DNA from: M2408 sp040386975 | GTDB lineage: Bacteria; Bacteroidota; Bacteroidia; Flavobacteriales_D; Crocinitomicaceae | NCBI GenBank assembly: GCA_040386975.1 | Contig: JAZKEO010000024.1 | Coordinates: 62,001-126,000, forward strand | Direction: 5' to 3' | Length of the DNA: 64,000 nt | Shown here: one piece after another, positions 44,235-53,148 of the stretch | How positions within the stretch are numbered: the first letter of the stretch is position 1 | How the letters are laid out: each line of letters begins with the position of its first letter | Made by a program: the position numbers and the translations under genes | The notes under the pieces: generated by a model | What the model saw: only the letters and a program-made list of their open reading frames with translations | What the model was told of the DNA's origin: nothing | Databases searched by the model: none

Positions 44235-44242
44235 TACTTTTG
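44235..44242 (+). promoter_or_regulatory. -7 element for the 44261 gene
   Basis: TACTTTTG, exact to TAnnTTTG, ends 18 nt before the ATG at 44261. It lies in the region divergent from the DUF4143 gene. Confidence 0.45.
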
Positions 44243-44260
44243 ATTCTTTAAAACAAAATT

Positions 44261-45787
44261 ATGCAAAAAATAGTAGCCTTACTTTTCACAACACTTTCAT
44301 TTATATGCTTTTCTCAAAATCCTGAATTAGTTTATTCGGAAAATAATCTTCACCTAAGAGCTGTCACAGGAGATTCTCTAAATTATTATTATTTTGAGAC
44401 CAATAATTCCACTTTAAACTCCATTGATCAATTTGGTGCCCATACTGTTCTTACGACAGTACCTAATGTATCAGCGAGTTTTCAGTCTGTTATTATTTTC
44501 AACAAAGGAAAAGGTATCTTCGGTAATTCAAGTCCAAATGGCACTTTTTATTATTTGTACAATGGGGTAGAAATTGATACTTTATATGAAAGTAATGCAG
44601 AATTAAAAAACGACAGAATTATTATTGGTGATTATGTTTATTATCACGATACAAAAAACATATACAAAACAAATTTGAATTCAGTTGATGAATTTCAAGT
44701 ATTATACAATTTCCCTTTAGCAACTGACTTTTATGGAATAAGTAATTTTTATTTATTTGATAATAAAATCATTTTTAGTGAAAGTGGTAATGGAGAAAGT
44801 TCAACTAAGAGTCTTAATTTAGCGGGCAATCAAATAACAACTTTATTCAGTAATGATAACATAAGTAAATCTTCGAATTCAATCATTTTAATAGAAGATC
44901 CCTACTTTAGTAGTTGTAAAGTCTGGGAAATGAGAGAAAACACACCCTTTGAATTAATTTATGATGGCACTTTACATCCTTTTCAATATTCAATCACTAA
45001 ATTTTCGGGTAAATTAGGCGAAACTATTTTGTTTGACGGACACAAGAACGGAGTTCAAATGTTGTTAAAACTAGAAAATGGAGTCCTTAGTCCACTTAAT
45101 CATGGAACAGATGCAAACTCTTATCCGACCTTCGTGAATTCTACTTATCAAGCAGGAAATTATGTTTATTTCATGGCTGGAGATACAAATTCTGTGAATT
45201 ATGATTTTCAAATTGAAGCACTTTGGGTTACTGATGGCACTTTATCTGGAACACGGAAAATGATTAATAATCCTTCTCCAGATTTACCTGAATACCTTAA
45301 TCTATTTAATACAAGTAACAATTCGAACATCAACTGCTACAACGATTTATGGATTGGCTATAATTCTGACAAATTGGTACACTTAAATGCTGAAAGTAAT
45401 TTAATTGAAAGTTTTACTAACTACAAAAACGTTGATGGATTTTATTCTTTATCAAATAATGATATTGCCTATTTTCATTCTGGAGACGTTTTCGGTGATC
45501 GTTCAATAAATAAAATTTCTTGTTCTGGAAGTTTAGCAATTAAAGAAATTGATTTGTTTGATTTTAAGCTGTTTCCAAATCCAACAAATGAAAACATTTA
45601 TCTTGATTTTGAGGATAAACTAAACGTTGAAATTGCAATTTTTGATTTAAATGGAAATAAACTTTATCAAGCAAAAAACGCACAAAAAAACACCGAAATA
45701 AATTTGGATAAATTTGCTTCAGGAATGTATATCATTGAAATGAAAAATGAATCTTTTAACGCTAAAAAGCGATTCATTAAAGAATGA
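44261..45787 (+). CDS. T9SS-exported protein, unknown
   Basis: A 508-residue secreted protein with a signal peptide (1-18), a beta-rich propeller-like body (about 20-420) with repeated short strands, and a T9SS sorting domain at the end (about 430-508, with L-F-P-N-P-T-N and K-R-F-I-K-E at the terminus). No catalytic motif was recognised. It converges with the DUF6089 barrel gene; the stops are 17 bp apart. Confidence 0.85.
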   Translation: MQKIVALLFTTLSFICFSQNPELVYSENNLHLRAVTGDSLNYYYFETNNSTLNSIDQFGAHTVLTTVPNVSASFQSVIIFNKGKGIFGNSSPNGTFYYLYNGVEIDTLYESNAELKNDRIIIGDYVYYHDTKNIYKTNLNSVDEFQVLYNFPLATDFYGISNFYLFDNKIIFSESGNGESSTKSLNLAGNQITTLFSNDNISKSSNSIILIEDPYFSSCKVWEMRENTPFELIYDGTLHPFQYSITKFSGKLGETILFDGHKNGVQMLLKLENGVLSPLNHGTDANSYPTFVNSTYQAGNYVYFMAGDTNSVNYDFQIEALWVTDGTLSGTRKMINNPSPDLPEYLNLFNTSNNSNINCYNDLWIGYNSDKLVHLNAESNLIESFTNYKNVDGFYSLSNNDIAYFHSGDVFGDRSINKISCSGSLAIKEIDLFDFKLFPNPTNENIYLDFEDKLNVEIAIFDLNGNKLYQAKNAQKNTEINLDKFASGMYIIEMKNESFNAKKRFIKE

Positions 45788-45804
45788 TTTTAGATCTTAC
45801 AAAT

Positions 45805-46623
45805 TCAATGCTGGAAACAACGGTCTGGTGGACCTAAACGCATGGACAAAATTCCTCCGAAAACAAAATACCAATCTTTCGTTGAGGGATTTCCTCTTCG
45901 ACCAAAACTTGAGCCATCCAAACTTCTATTGGATAAATCCCCAACTATTGGCCCGTTTTCTTGACTCAGTTGATCTCTATCAGCATAACGGCTACTTCCT
46001 ACATCGTCAATATAGTCAGTAAATGTTTTTCTAAGTCCATATTCCAAGCTGAAAGAAATATTTTTTGAAAGTGAAAATTTTACGCCCAAGCCTAAAGGAA
46101 GGCAAATTTGTGTTTTTGAATAAAGTTCATGATCACTTAAATCTGTCCCTTGTCCTTCAGTTCCTAATGGTTGTAATTCAATTAAATCACCATTATAATT
46201 TGCTTTTGGATTCATTCTAAAAACACCTATTTGAGCGTAGATATAGGGTGAAATTCGATATTTGGAATGACCAGTTTGATAAGGCAAATAATTAAACTCC
46301 ACTCCAGTTGCGAACTCATAAAAGTCGGTTTGAAAGGATAAATTTCGATTTCTTTCAACATCTAATTTAGAATCAGCATCTGTTGCTTTTAAATTACCAT
46401 AAGTAAAGGTTGTTCTCAATGACATTCGTGAATGTACATTGTATCTGAAAATTCCTCCAAAGGAAACATCTGTATTCTCAAAATGATTCTTTATGTTCAA
46501 ATCTCCGATGTAATACGAACCACCAGCTAAAAAACCAATTTCAGATTTTGATTTGCCATTTTGTCTTTGAGAAAAAGTCAAAGAAATCGTACAAAAAGCT
46601 AAAAGAAAAAAAATAATTTTCAT
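45805..46623 (-). CDS. DUF6089 outer-membrane beta-barrel protein
   Basis: A 272-residue protein with a signal peptide (1-18) and a barrel typical of the Bacteroidota DUF6089 family: E-I-G-F-L-A-G-G-S-Y-Y-I-G-D-L-N near residue 28, alternating strands, then V-F-G-G-I-L-S-M-R-L-G-P near the end. The function is unknown. Confidence 0.85.
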   Translation of the reverse strand: MKIIFFLLAFCTISLTFSQRQNGKSKSEIGFLAGGSYYIGDLNIKNHFENTDVSFGGIFRYNVHSRMSLRTTFTYGNLKATDADSKLDVERNRNLSFQTDFYEFATGVEFNYLPYQTGHSKYRISPYIYAQIGVFRMNPKANYNGDLIELQPLGTEGQGTDLSDHELYSKTQICLPLGLGVKFSLSKNISFSLEYGLRKTFTDYIDDVGSSRYADRDQLSQENGPIVGDLSNRSLDGSSFGRRGNPSTKDWYFVFGGILSMRLGPPDRCFQH

Positions 46624-46748
46624 AATCAGATAACGAAATTAAACAAAATTTGTTGCATATTTTGTTATTACAATATGATATTAACAAAATATGTGCTATT
46701 TTTACATTTAAAATATTATTTTTGATTAAAAACTAATTTACTTTCACT

Positions 46749-48365
46749 ATGAAAAATTTTTCAAAGCTGACATTTAGTTTAATACTACTTGTTTTAATCT
46801 TTACCTCATGTAAAAAATTTGAAGACGTAAATAAAATAGCATCAACAGCTTGGAATCCAAATTTGGCTGTACCTTTGGCTCATGCTAAATTTGGTGTTTA
46901 TGATGTATTAGCAAAATACGATAGTACGGACTTAATAATTGTTAATCCAAATACTGGGGAAATTGGGCTAATATATAGCAGTGAAATTGGTTCTTACACT
47001 GCTGAAGAAATAGTTGATTTAGGGGAGATTGATCAAAATTTCATCTTAAACACGATAGATTTAGCTTTACCATCTATAGGCTCCTTTAATGGAACAATGA
47101 GTTCAAACAGAACTGAAACCTTTCAAATAGAGCCTGTTGGAGGAGTAGAACTAAAAACAGTCTCATTTAAATCTGGGATTTTAAACGTCACTTTATCAAC
47201 AACTTTGAAACACGATATGAGTGCGACTTTTACGTTCCCAAAGTTAGATTCTTTAGGTACACCTATAACTAGAAGTATATTATTTACTTATACAGGTGTT
47301 TCTCCACAAACTGCAGAAATAAACATAGATTTAACAAATTTAAATGGTGATTTTACTTTGGACGGAACTTCTTTTAATCAAATGGAAGTCAATATTGCTA
47401 CAACTGTTATAGGAAACGGTAATGAAATTCAAGGAAATGAAAATTTCTCAATGGGCTTAAGTACGACAGAATTATTGTTTAATAATGTTACAGGTTATTT
47501 TGGCCAGCAAAATGTGGCACAAGTAGCTGATTCAGTTTTGTTAAAAGTTTTTCAAAATGCTTCAGCTGGAACTTTTGAATTGAGCAATCCTAAAATAGAC
47601 TTTTTTATAGATAATACTTTTGGTTTTCCTGTTGACATTCATCTCAACGATTTAAAATCAATTAACGTTACAACTGGGCAAGAAACTATTCTTACATCAA
47701 GCACAACAACAATAAATGTTTTGCATCCAACTGCTATTGGACAGCCATCAGTTGAAACAAATTTCGAATTAAATTCAACTAATACAACTAATTTATCTGA
47801 AGTCATATCCCCAACACCCAAATATTTTTACTACGAAATTGATGCTGTAGCAAATCCAAATGGTAATACTGGAATAGATAATTTCATAGAAGATGATAGT
47901 CGTTTTACTTTAAGAGCTGAAGTAAATATGCCATTGGAAGGTTTAGCATATGGATTTTCAATTGCCGACACATTTGATTTTGAATTTAATCAGAATACAG
48001 ATCTTATTGAATCAATTACTTTTCGTTTAGTCATAGATAATGGTTTTCCTGTTCAATTAGGTGCTCAAGTTCATGCATTGGATCAAAATGATAATGTTAT
48101 ATTTTCAGTTTTTGGAACACCCGAAACAATTGCTAGTCCAGCTCCTGTGAGTACAGATGGAACCGTTATTTCATCTATCCAAAAAATAACAGATATTAAC
48201 TTAAACGAATCACAGATAAATCAACTTAATAAAGTTAAAAAATTAATTGTTTATGGTGAAGCTGCGACAACTGATGCACAAAATGGTACTTATGTGAAAT
48301 TTTTCGACTTCTATAAGTTTGATCTGAAATTAGCCATGCAAGTTCAAGGAAGTACAAGTTTCTAA
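46749..48365 (+). CDS. Beta-rich lipoprotein, unknown
   Basis: A 538-residue lipoprotein with lipobox F-T-S-C (Cys21) and a beta-rich mature part. It contains a W-N-P-N-L-A-V-P-L-A-H-A-K-F segment after the lipid site. It precedes the barrel gene (48393) by 27 bp; lipoprotein-barrel pairs of this kind are frequent in the phylum, so the two products probably act together. No named domain is certain. Confidence 0.8.
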   Translation: MKNFSKLTFSLILLVLIFTSCKKFEDVNKIASTAWNPNLAVPLAHAKFGVYDVLAKYDSTDLIIVNPNTGEIGLIYSSEIGSYTAEEIVDLGEIDQNFILNTIDLALPSIGSFNGTMSSNRTETFQIEPVGGVELKTVSFKSGILNVTLSTTLKHDMSATFTFPKLDSLGTPITRSILFTYTGVSPQTAEINIDLTNLNGDFTLDGTSFNQMEVNIATTVIGNGNEIQGNENFSMGLSTTELLFNNVTGYFGQQNVAQVADSVLLKVFQNASAGTFELSNPKIDFFIDNTFGFPVDIHLNDLKSINVTTGQETILTSSTTTINVLHPTAIGQPSVETNFELNSTNTTNLSEVISPTPKYFYYEIDAVANPNGNTGIDNFIEDDSRFTLRAEVNMPLEGLAYGFSIADTFDFEFNQNTDLIESITFRLVIDNGFPVQLGAQVHALDQNDNVIFSVFGTPETIASPAPVSTDGTVISSIQKITDINLNESQINQLNKVKKLIVYGEAATTDAQNGTYVKFFDFYKFDLKLAMQVQGSTSF

Positions 48366-48392
48366 ATCATTTTATTCTACAATCTATTCAAT

Positions 48393-49793
48393 ATGAAATC
48401 AATAAAATTAATATATTTATTTGCAATCGTTTTTTTGAGTAATCAAATCACTTTTGCCCAAAAGAACTTTTCATTATACAACATGAAAAGCACTCAGCAA
48501 GCACTTTATGTCAACCCATCATTTATGCCAAAAGGGAAAATTTTTGTAAGTGTTCCTGGGATTTCAATGCTTAGTTTTGGAGCCACAAACAGTGCATTTT
48601 CATTTAATGATCTTTTCACAAAGCGTGCTGATGATTCCTTACAAATTAATACCGCTAATGTCATTTCGAATTTAAAGCCTTTAAACTTCTTTTCTACTGA
48701 ATTAAATGAAGAAATAGTAGGTTTTGGAATAAAATTAAGTGATGGATATTTTAGTTTTAGTTCAACTTTCAAAATGCAAACCAATTTTGCATATCCAAAA
48801 GATTTAATTCAATTTGCATTTGAAGGAAATGGGAAAAGTTATATAGGAGAAAGAGCTTCTTTAGATGGTATTTCAATAAGTTTGAATAGTTATGTTGAGC
48901 ATGCCTTTGGTTATACAAAGGAAATAAATGACAAATTAACCGTTGGAGCTAGATTAAAATTGATTTCTGGATTAGCAAATATTAAAACGGATGTTAACAA
49001 CTTAGGAATCTATACAGATCCAACAAGTTATGCTATTACAATTGATGGCTCAGCAGGAATTCAATCTTCTAATGTTTTGGCATTATTAGGCGATTCTACA
49101 ACAACAGCTGCTGAGCAAAAAGCTATTGAACAAAGTGCAAAATCATCACTTTATAACTTCGCAAATAAGGGAGTTGGAATTGATTTAGGAGGAACGTATC
49201 ACATCAATGAAAAATTATCTGTGAATGCTAGTATCATTGATTTAGGCTCTATTTCGTGGAAGGCAAATGTAAAAAATTATAAAACAAATGATATAAACTT
49301 CACTTTTGACGGGATTGATTTGAATGAGTTTTTAAATGATACTACTCAAAAACCTCTTGATCGTTTATCTGACACTCTTCAAAAAATATTAAATTATGAA
49401 GAAAATACAGATAAATATGCAACATCTCTTAGAACAAAAATTTATTTAGGTGCAAATTACAATTTAACGAAAAACTTCAATGCAGGTGCCTTAATTTTCA
49501 ATGAATTCATTGGTGGAAAATACAGACCTGGCTTATCGTTATCTATGAATGCGACAGTAAAAAACTGGTTAGTTGCGACACTTAATTATTCTATTTACAA
49601 CGGCGCATTTTCTAACGTTGGATTAGGGCTAAGTATGAGAGGTGGGCCGATACAATTTTACATAATGACTGACAACTTGTTATCATTTGTTAATCCTTTA
49701 AATACTAGAAATGTACATTTATGTGGTGGAATGTGCGTGTTCATAAAAGGAAAAGAGAAAAAAGTGAAAGACAAAGAAACGGAAGGTAAATAA
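48393..49793 (+). CDS. DUF5723 outer-membrane protein
   Basis: A 466-residue protein with a signal peptide (1-22) and the barrel-like body of DUF5723: N-M-K-S-T-Q-Q-A-L-Y-V-N-P-S-F-M-P near residue 30, G-V-G-I-D-L-G-G-T-Y in the middle, and G-L-G-L-S-M-R-G-G-P-I-Q-F-Y near the end. A basic tail (about 450-466) follows. The operon continues with the bestrophin gene. Confidence 0.85.
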   Translation: MKSIKLIYLFAIVFLSNQITFAQKNFSLYNMKSTQQALYVNPSFMPKGKIFVSVPGISMLSFGATNSAFSFNDLFTKRADDSLQINTANVISNLKPLNFFSTELNEEIVGFGIKLSDGYFSFSSTFKMQTNFAYPKDLIQFAFEGNGKSYIGERASLDGISISLNSYVEHAFGYTKEINDKLTVGARLKLISGLANIKTDVNNLGIYTDPTSYAITIDGSAGIQSSNVLALLGDSTTTAAEQKAIEQSAKSSLYNFANKGVGIDLGGTYHINEKLSVNASIIDLGSISWKANVKNYKTNDINFTFDGIDLNEFLNDTTQKPLDRLSDTLQKILNYEENTDKYATSLRTKIYLGANYNLTKNFNAGALIFNEFIGGKYRPGLSLSMNATVKNWLVATLNYSIYNGAFSNVGLGLSMRGGPIQFYIMTDNLLSFVNPLNTRNVHLCGGMCVFIKGKEKKVKDKETEGK

Positions 49794-49812
49794 GATAAAT
49801 CAATAAAAAAAT

Positions 49813-50688
49813 ATGGTTAACTATAATCCGAAAAGTTGGATTACTTTAATTTTTGCATTAAATCGAAGTGACACATTAAGAATGTTGTGGAAAGAACTCC
49901 TGTACATGGGGTTATTTACCTTAGTAATAGCATTTATTGAACTTCATTTTTTTCCAGAAGCAATTTTTCTTGAAAAGTTAATTTCTGTTTACTCCTTAGT
50001 TGGTTTTGTAATCTCACTTTTATTAGTTTTCAGAACAAATACTGCCTACGATCGTTGGTGGGAAGGTCGAAAAAAATGGGGAGAAGTTGTGAATGATTCA
50101 AGAAATTTAGCTATAAAAATAGACGCTTTGCTTTCTGAACAAGATGAAAATTCTGACAAAGATTTTTTCAAGCGTATGATTCCTAATTTTGTTTTTGCGA
50201 TGAAGGAACATCTTCGTAAAGGGGTTTTGTTCGATGAACTTAGCTTGATTGGTTCGGAAAGGAGTCATCTAGAAAACAAGATCCACATTCCTCTGGCAAT
50301 TGTTGATCTGATGTACAAAAAAGTTGTCCAACTTAAAAGGTTGAATTTAATTTCTGGAGAAGATTTCATTGTCTTAGACAAAAACATCAACAATTTAATG
50401 GATTCGTGTGGAGCTTGTGAGCGTATTAAAAACACCCCTATCCCCTTTTCTTATAGTTTATTTCTGAAAAAATTCATTTTTATTTATGTTGTAACCATGC
50501 CATTAGCTTTTGTTACAATTTTTGGTTATTTTTCTGCTCTAATTGCAACTTTTGTTTTTTACGTTTTGGTAAGTATGGAAGTTTTGGCAGAGGAAATTGA
50601 AGATCCATTTGGTTCGGACGACAATGACTTGCCGACTGATGAATTGGCTCAAAAAATTAAAATTTCGGTTGAAGAAACTTTTAGTTGA
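49813..50688 (+). CDS. Bestrophin-family chloride channel-like protein
   Basis: The 291-residue membrane protein belongs to the bestrophin/UPF0187 family (YneE-like). The hallmark R-T-N-T-A-Y-D-R-W-W-E-G-R-K-K-W-G lies near residue 73, flanked by membrane helices, and a second pair of helices is at about 215-255. Bacterial members form anion channels, but their physiological role is mostly unclear. It follows the DUF5723 gene by 19 bp. Confidence 0.9.
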   Translation: MVNYNPKSWITLIFALNRSDTLRMLWKELLYMGLFTLVIAFIELHFFPEAIFLEKLISVYSLVGFVISLLLVFRTNTAYDRWWEGRKKWGEVVNDSRNLAIKIDALLSEQDENSDKDFFKRMIPNFVFAMKEHLRKGVLFDELSLIGSERSHLENKIHIPLAIVDLMYKKVVQLKRLNLISGEDFIVLDKNINNLMDSCGACERIKNTPIPFSYSLFLKKFIFIYVVTMPLAFVTIFGYFSALIATFVFYVLVSMEVLAEEIEDPFGSDDNDLPTDELAQKIKISVEETFS

Positions 50689-50798
50689 GTCCTATTTCAA
50701 TCCTAAATTGGAAGCTAAAAAAATGACCAAAACCCTTTTTAAATTAAAATTTAATTCATATTATTGTAACTAAATTAACTCAAAACAATTTATATGAC

Positions 50799-51176
50799 AT
50801 GAAAAAAATATTTTTAATTCTTACACTACTTGTAAGTTTTGCATTTACAACTAAAGCTCAAGAATACGTAGTTTATGATGGAGAAGTTTTCTCAATTATG
50901 TTCAAAAGTAATTCGGCAAACACAAAAATTTTAGATGTTCAGTTTAGTTCACAAGACGAAACTACAGGAGAATGGCAATGGAATATATTTGAGGTAACTG
51001 ACTATTTTGATTTTGAAGATACAGAAGTTGGAGGCTTCACTTTTAATGTAAAAGATGGTGTTGGAAGTAGTTTTGCTGTAGATTATTACAGAGACCAAAA
51101 CTACGTTCTAGTGCATGCAATCAGAGCTGATGGCAGTTACGGAACCGAATGGAGATGTGATCTAAGAAAAGAATAA
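50799..51176 (+). CDS. Small secreted protein, unknown
   Basis: A 125-residue product with a signal peptide (1-20). The mature part is acidic and aromatic-rich, for example V-T-D-Y-F-D-F-E-D-T-E. No family recognised. A strong terminator follows, so it is monocistronic. Confidence 0.75.
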   Translation: MKKIFLILTLLVSFAFTTKAQEYVVYDGEVFSIMFKSNSANTKILDVQFSSQDETTGEWQWNIFEVTDYFDFEDTEVGGFTFNVKDGVGSSFAVDYYRDQNYVLVHAIRADGSYGTEWRCDLRKE

Positions 51177-51194
51177 TCTTAATTCAAAAAAAAT

Positions 51195-51229
51195 AAAAGG
51201 TAGAATTTAATTATTCTGCCTTTTTTTTT
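51195..51229 (+). terminator. Hairpin terminator after 50799 gene
   Basis: AAAAGGTAGAAT (51195-51206) pairs with ATTCTGCCTTTT (51213-51224) with one wobble and a 6-nt loop, followed by more T to 51229. Confidence 0.9.
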
Positions 51230-51292
51230 CGTGAAAATGTCCTAAAAATGAATCTAAGCTACTTAAAATTTCCATATCCTAACTTTTTAGCG

Positions 51293-51300
51293 TAATTTTG
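51293..51300 (+). promoter_or_regulatory. -7 element of the lepA promoter
   Basis: TAATTTTG, exact to TAnnTTTG, lies 43 nt before the lepA ATG at 51344. Confidence 0.45.
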
Positions 51301-51343
51301 TGTGTTGAATTTTAAAATTCAAAGACACACATTTAATACTTTC

Positions 51344-53140
51344 ATGAAGAATATTCGTAATTTTTGCATTATTGCACACATTGACCACGGAAAAAGTACT
51401 TTAGCTGACCGTTTATTACAAACAACTGGAACGATTTCTGATCGCGACATGCAAGCTCAAGCTTTAGATAATATGGATTTGGAGCGCGAACGTGGAATTA
51501 CGATTAAAAGTCATGCGATTCAAATGAATTACAAAAAAGATGGTGTTGACTATGTTTTGAATTTAATTGACACTCCAGGACACGTTGATTTCTCATACGA
51601 AGTTTCTCGTTCAATTGCTGCTTGTGAAGGTGCCTTGTTGATTGTTGATGCATCACAAGGGATTGAAGCTCAGACAATCTCAAACTTATATTTGGCTTTA
51701 GAACACGATTTGGAAATTATTCCAATTTTAAATAAAATGGATCTTCCAGGTGCGATGCCAGAAGAAGTTTCAGATCAAATTATTGAATTATTGGGCTGTG
51801 GAGTGGATGACATCATTCAAGCTTCTGGTAAAACAGGTTTGGGAGTTGACGCCATTCTAGATGCTGTCATTAAAAGAGTTCCAGCTCCAAAAGGAGATGA
51901 ATCAGCACCGCTTCAAGCGATGATTTTTGATTCAGTTTTCAACTCTTTCCGAGGAATTATCGCTTATTTCAGAATTAGAAATGGTGTCATAAAAAAAGGA
52001 GACAAAGTTCAATTTTTTAATACTGGAAAAACGTATAATGCGGACGAAATTGGAATCTTGAAAATGGATTTATGTCCAAAAAATGAAGTAAAAGCGGGTG
52101 ACGTTGGTTACATCATTTCTGGAATTAAAACAGCTAAAGAAGTAAAAGTTGGTGATACGATTACTTTAGCTAATAATCCTTGTTTGGAAGCAATTCACGG
52201 GTTTGAAGATGTAAAACCAATGGTTTTTGCTGGAATTTATCCAGTTGAAACAGATGAATACGAAGAATTGCGTTATTCCATGGAGAAATTACAATTAAAC
52301 GATTCTTCTTTGGTTTTTGAACCAGAATCTTCAGCTGCTTTAGGTTTCGGTTTCCGTTGTGGATTCTTAGGTATGCTTCACATGGAAATCATTCAAGAAA
52401 GATTGGAGCGTGAGTTTAACATGACAGTTATTACGACAGTACCAAACGTTTCGTATTATTGCTACAACCGTCGTGAACCAGAAAAAGCAATTATTGTTAA
52501 CAATCCATCTGAATTACCTGATCCAGCAGGAATTGACCACATTGAAGAACCATACATCAAGGCTCAAATCATTACAAAATCAGAATATACAGGTCAAGTA
52601 ATGAGTTTGTGTATTGATAAACGTGGTGAACTAAAAAATCAAGTTTATCTAACACAGGATCGTGTTGAAATCACTTTTGAAATGCCTTTGGCGGAAATCG
52701 TTTTTGATTTTTATGACCGTTTGAAGTCTGTTTCTCGTGGTTACGCTTCTTTTGATTATCATCCAATTGGTTACAAATCTTCGGATTTAATTAAAATGGA
52801 TTTGTTGTTAAATAGCGAACAAATTGATGCCCTTTCAGCTTTGGTTCACAGAAGTAACGCATACAGCTTAGGAAAACGTATCTGTGAAAAATTAAAAGAA
52901 TTGATTCCTCGCCAGCAATTTGAAATTCCAATTCAAGCTGCAATCGGAGCAAAAATCATTGCCCGTGAAACAATCAAAGCTTTGAGAAAAGATGTTACCG
53001 CAAAATGTTATGGAGGTGATATTTCTCGTAAACGTAAATTACTTGAAAAACAAAAAGAAGGTAAAAAGCGTATGCGTCAAATTGGTAAAGTCGAAGTTCC
53101 GCAAGAAGCATTTATGGCGGTATTGAAGTTGAATGATTAA
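51344..53140 (+). CDS. lepA: Elongation factor 4 (LepA)
   Basis: The 598-residue GTPase starts at the ATG at 51344 (M-K-N-I-R-N); the upstream in-frame M-L-N-F would extend the N terminus beyond family length. The G domain shows A-H-I-D-H-G-K-S-T, D-T-P-G-H-V-D-F and N-K-M-D. Domains II and III, the EF-G V-like domain and the LepA-specific C-terminal domain (K-A-L-R-K-D-V-T-A-K-C-Y-G-G-D-I-S-R-K-R-K-L) are present. EF4 acts on ribosomes, mainly in assembly or under stress. It is monocistronic. Confidence 0.97.
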   Translation: MKNIRNFCIIAHIDHGKSTLADRLLQTTGTISDRDMQAQALDNMDLERERGITIKSHAIQMNYKKDGVDYVLNLIDTPGHVDFSYEVSRSIAACEGALLIVDASQGIEAQTISNLYLALEHDLEIIPILNKMDLPGAMPEEVSDQIIELLGCGVDDIIQASGKTGLGVDAILDAVIKRVPAPKGDESAPLQAMIFDSVFNSFRGIIAYFRIRNGVIKKGDKVQFFNTGKTYNADEIGILKMDLCPKNEVKAGDVGYIISGIKTAKEVKVGDTITLANNPCLEAIHGFEDVKPMVFAGIYPVETDEYEELRYSMEKLQLNDSSLVFEPESSAALGFGFRCGFLGMLHMEIIQERLEREFNMTVITTVPNVSYYCYNRREPEKAIIVNNPSELPDPAGIDHIEEPYIKAQIITKSEYTGQVMSLCIDKRGELKNQVYLTQDRVEITFEMPLAEIVFDFYDRLKSVSRGYASFDYHPIGYKSSDLIKMDLLLNSEQIDALSALVHRSNAYSLGKRICEKLKELIPRQQFEIPIQAAIGAKIIARETIKALRKDVTAKCYGGDISRKRKLLEKQKEGKKRMRQIGKVEVPQEAFMAVLKLND

Positions 53141-53148
53141 TCATTAGA

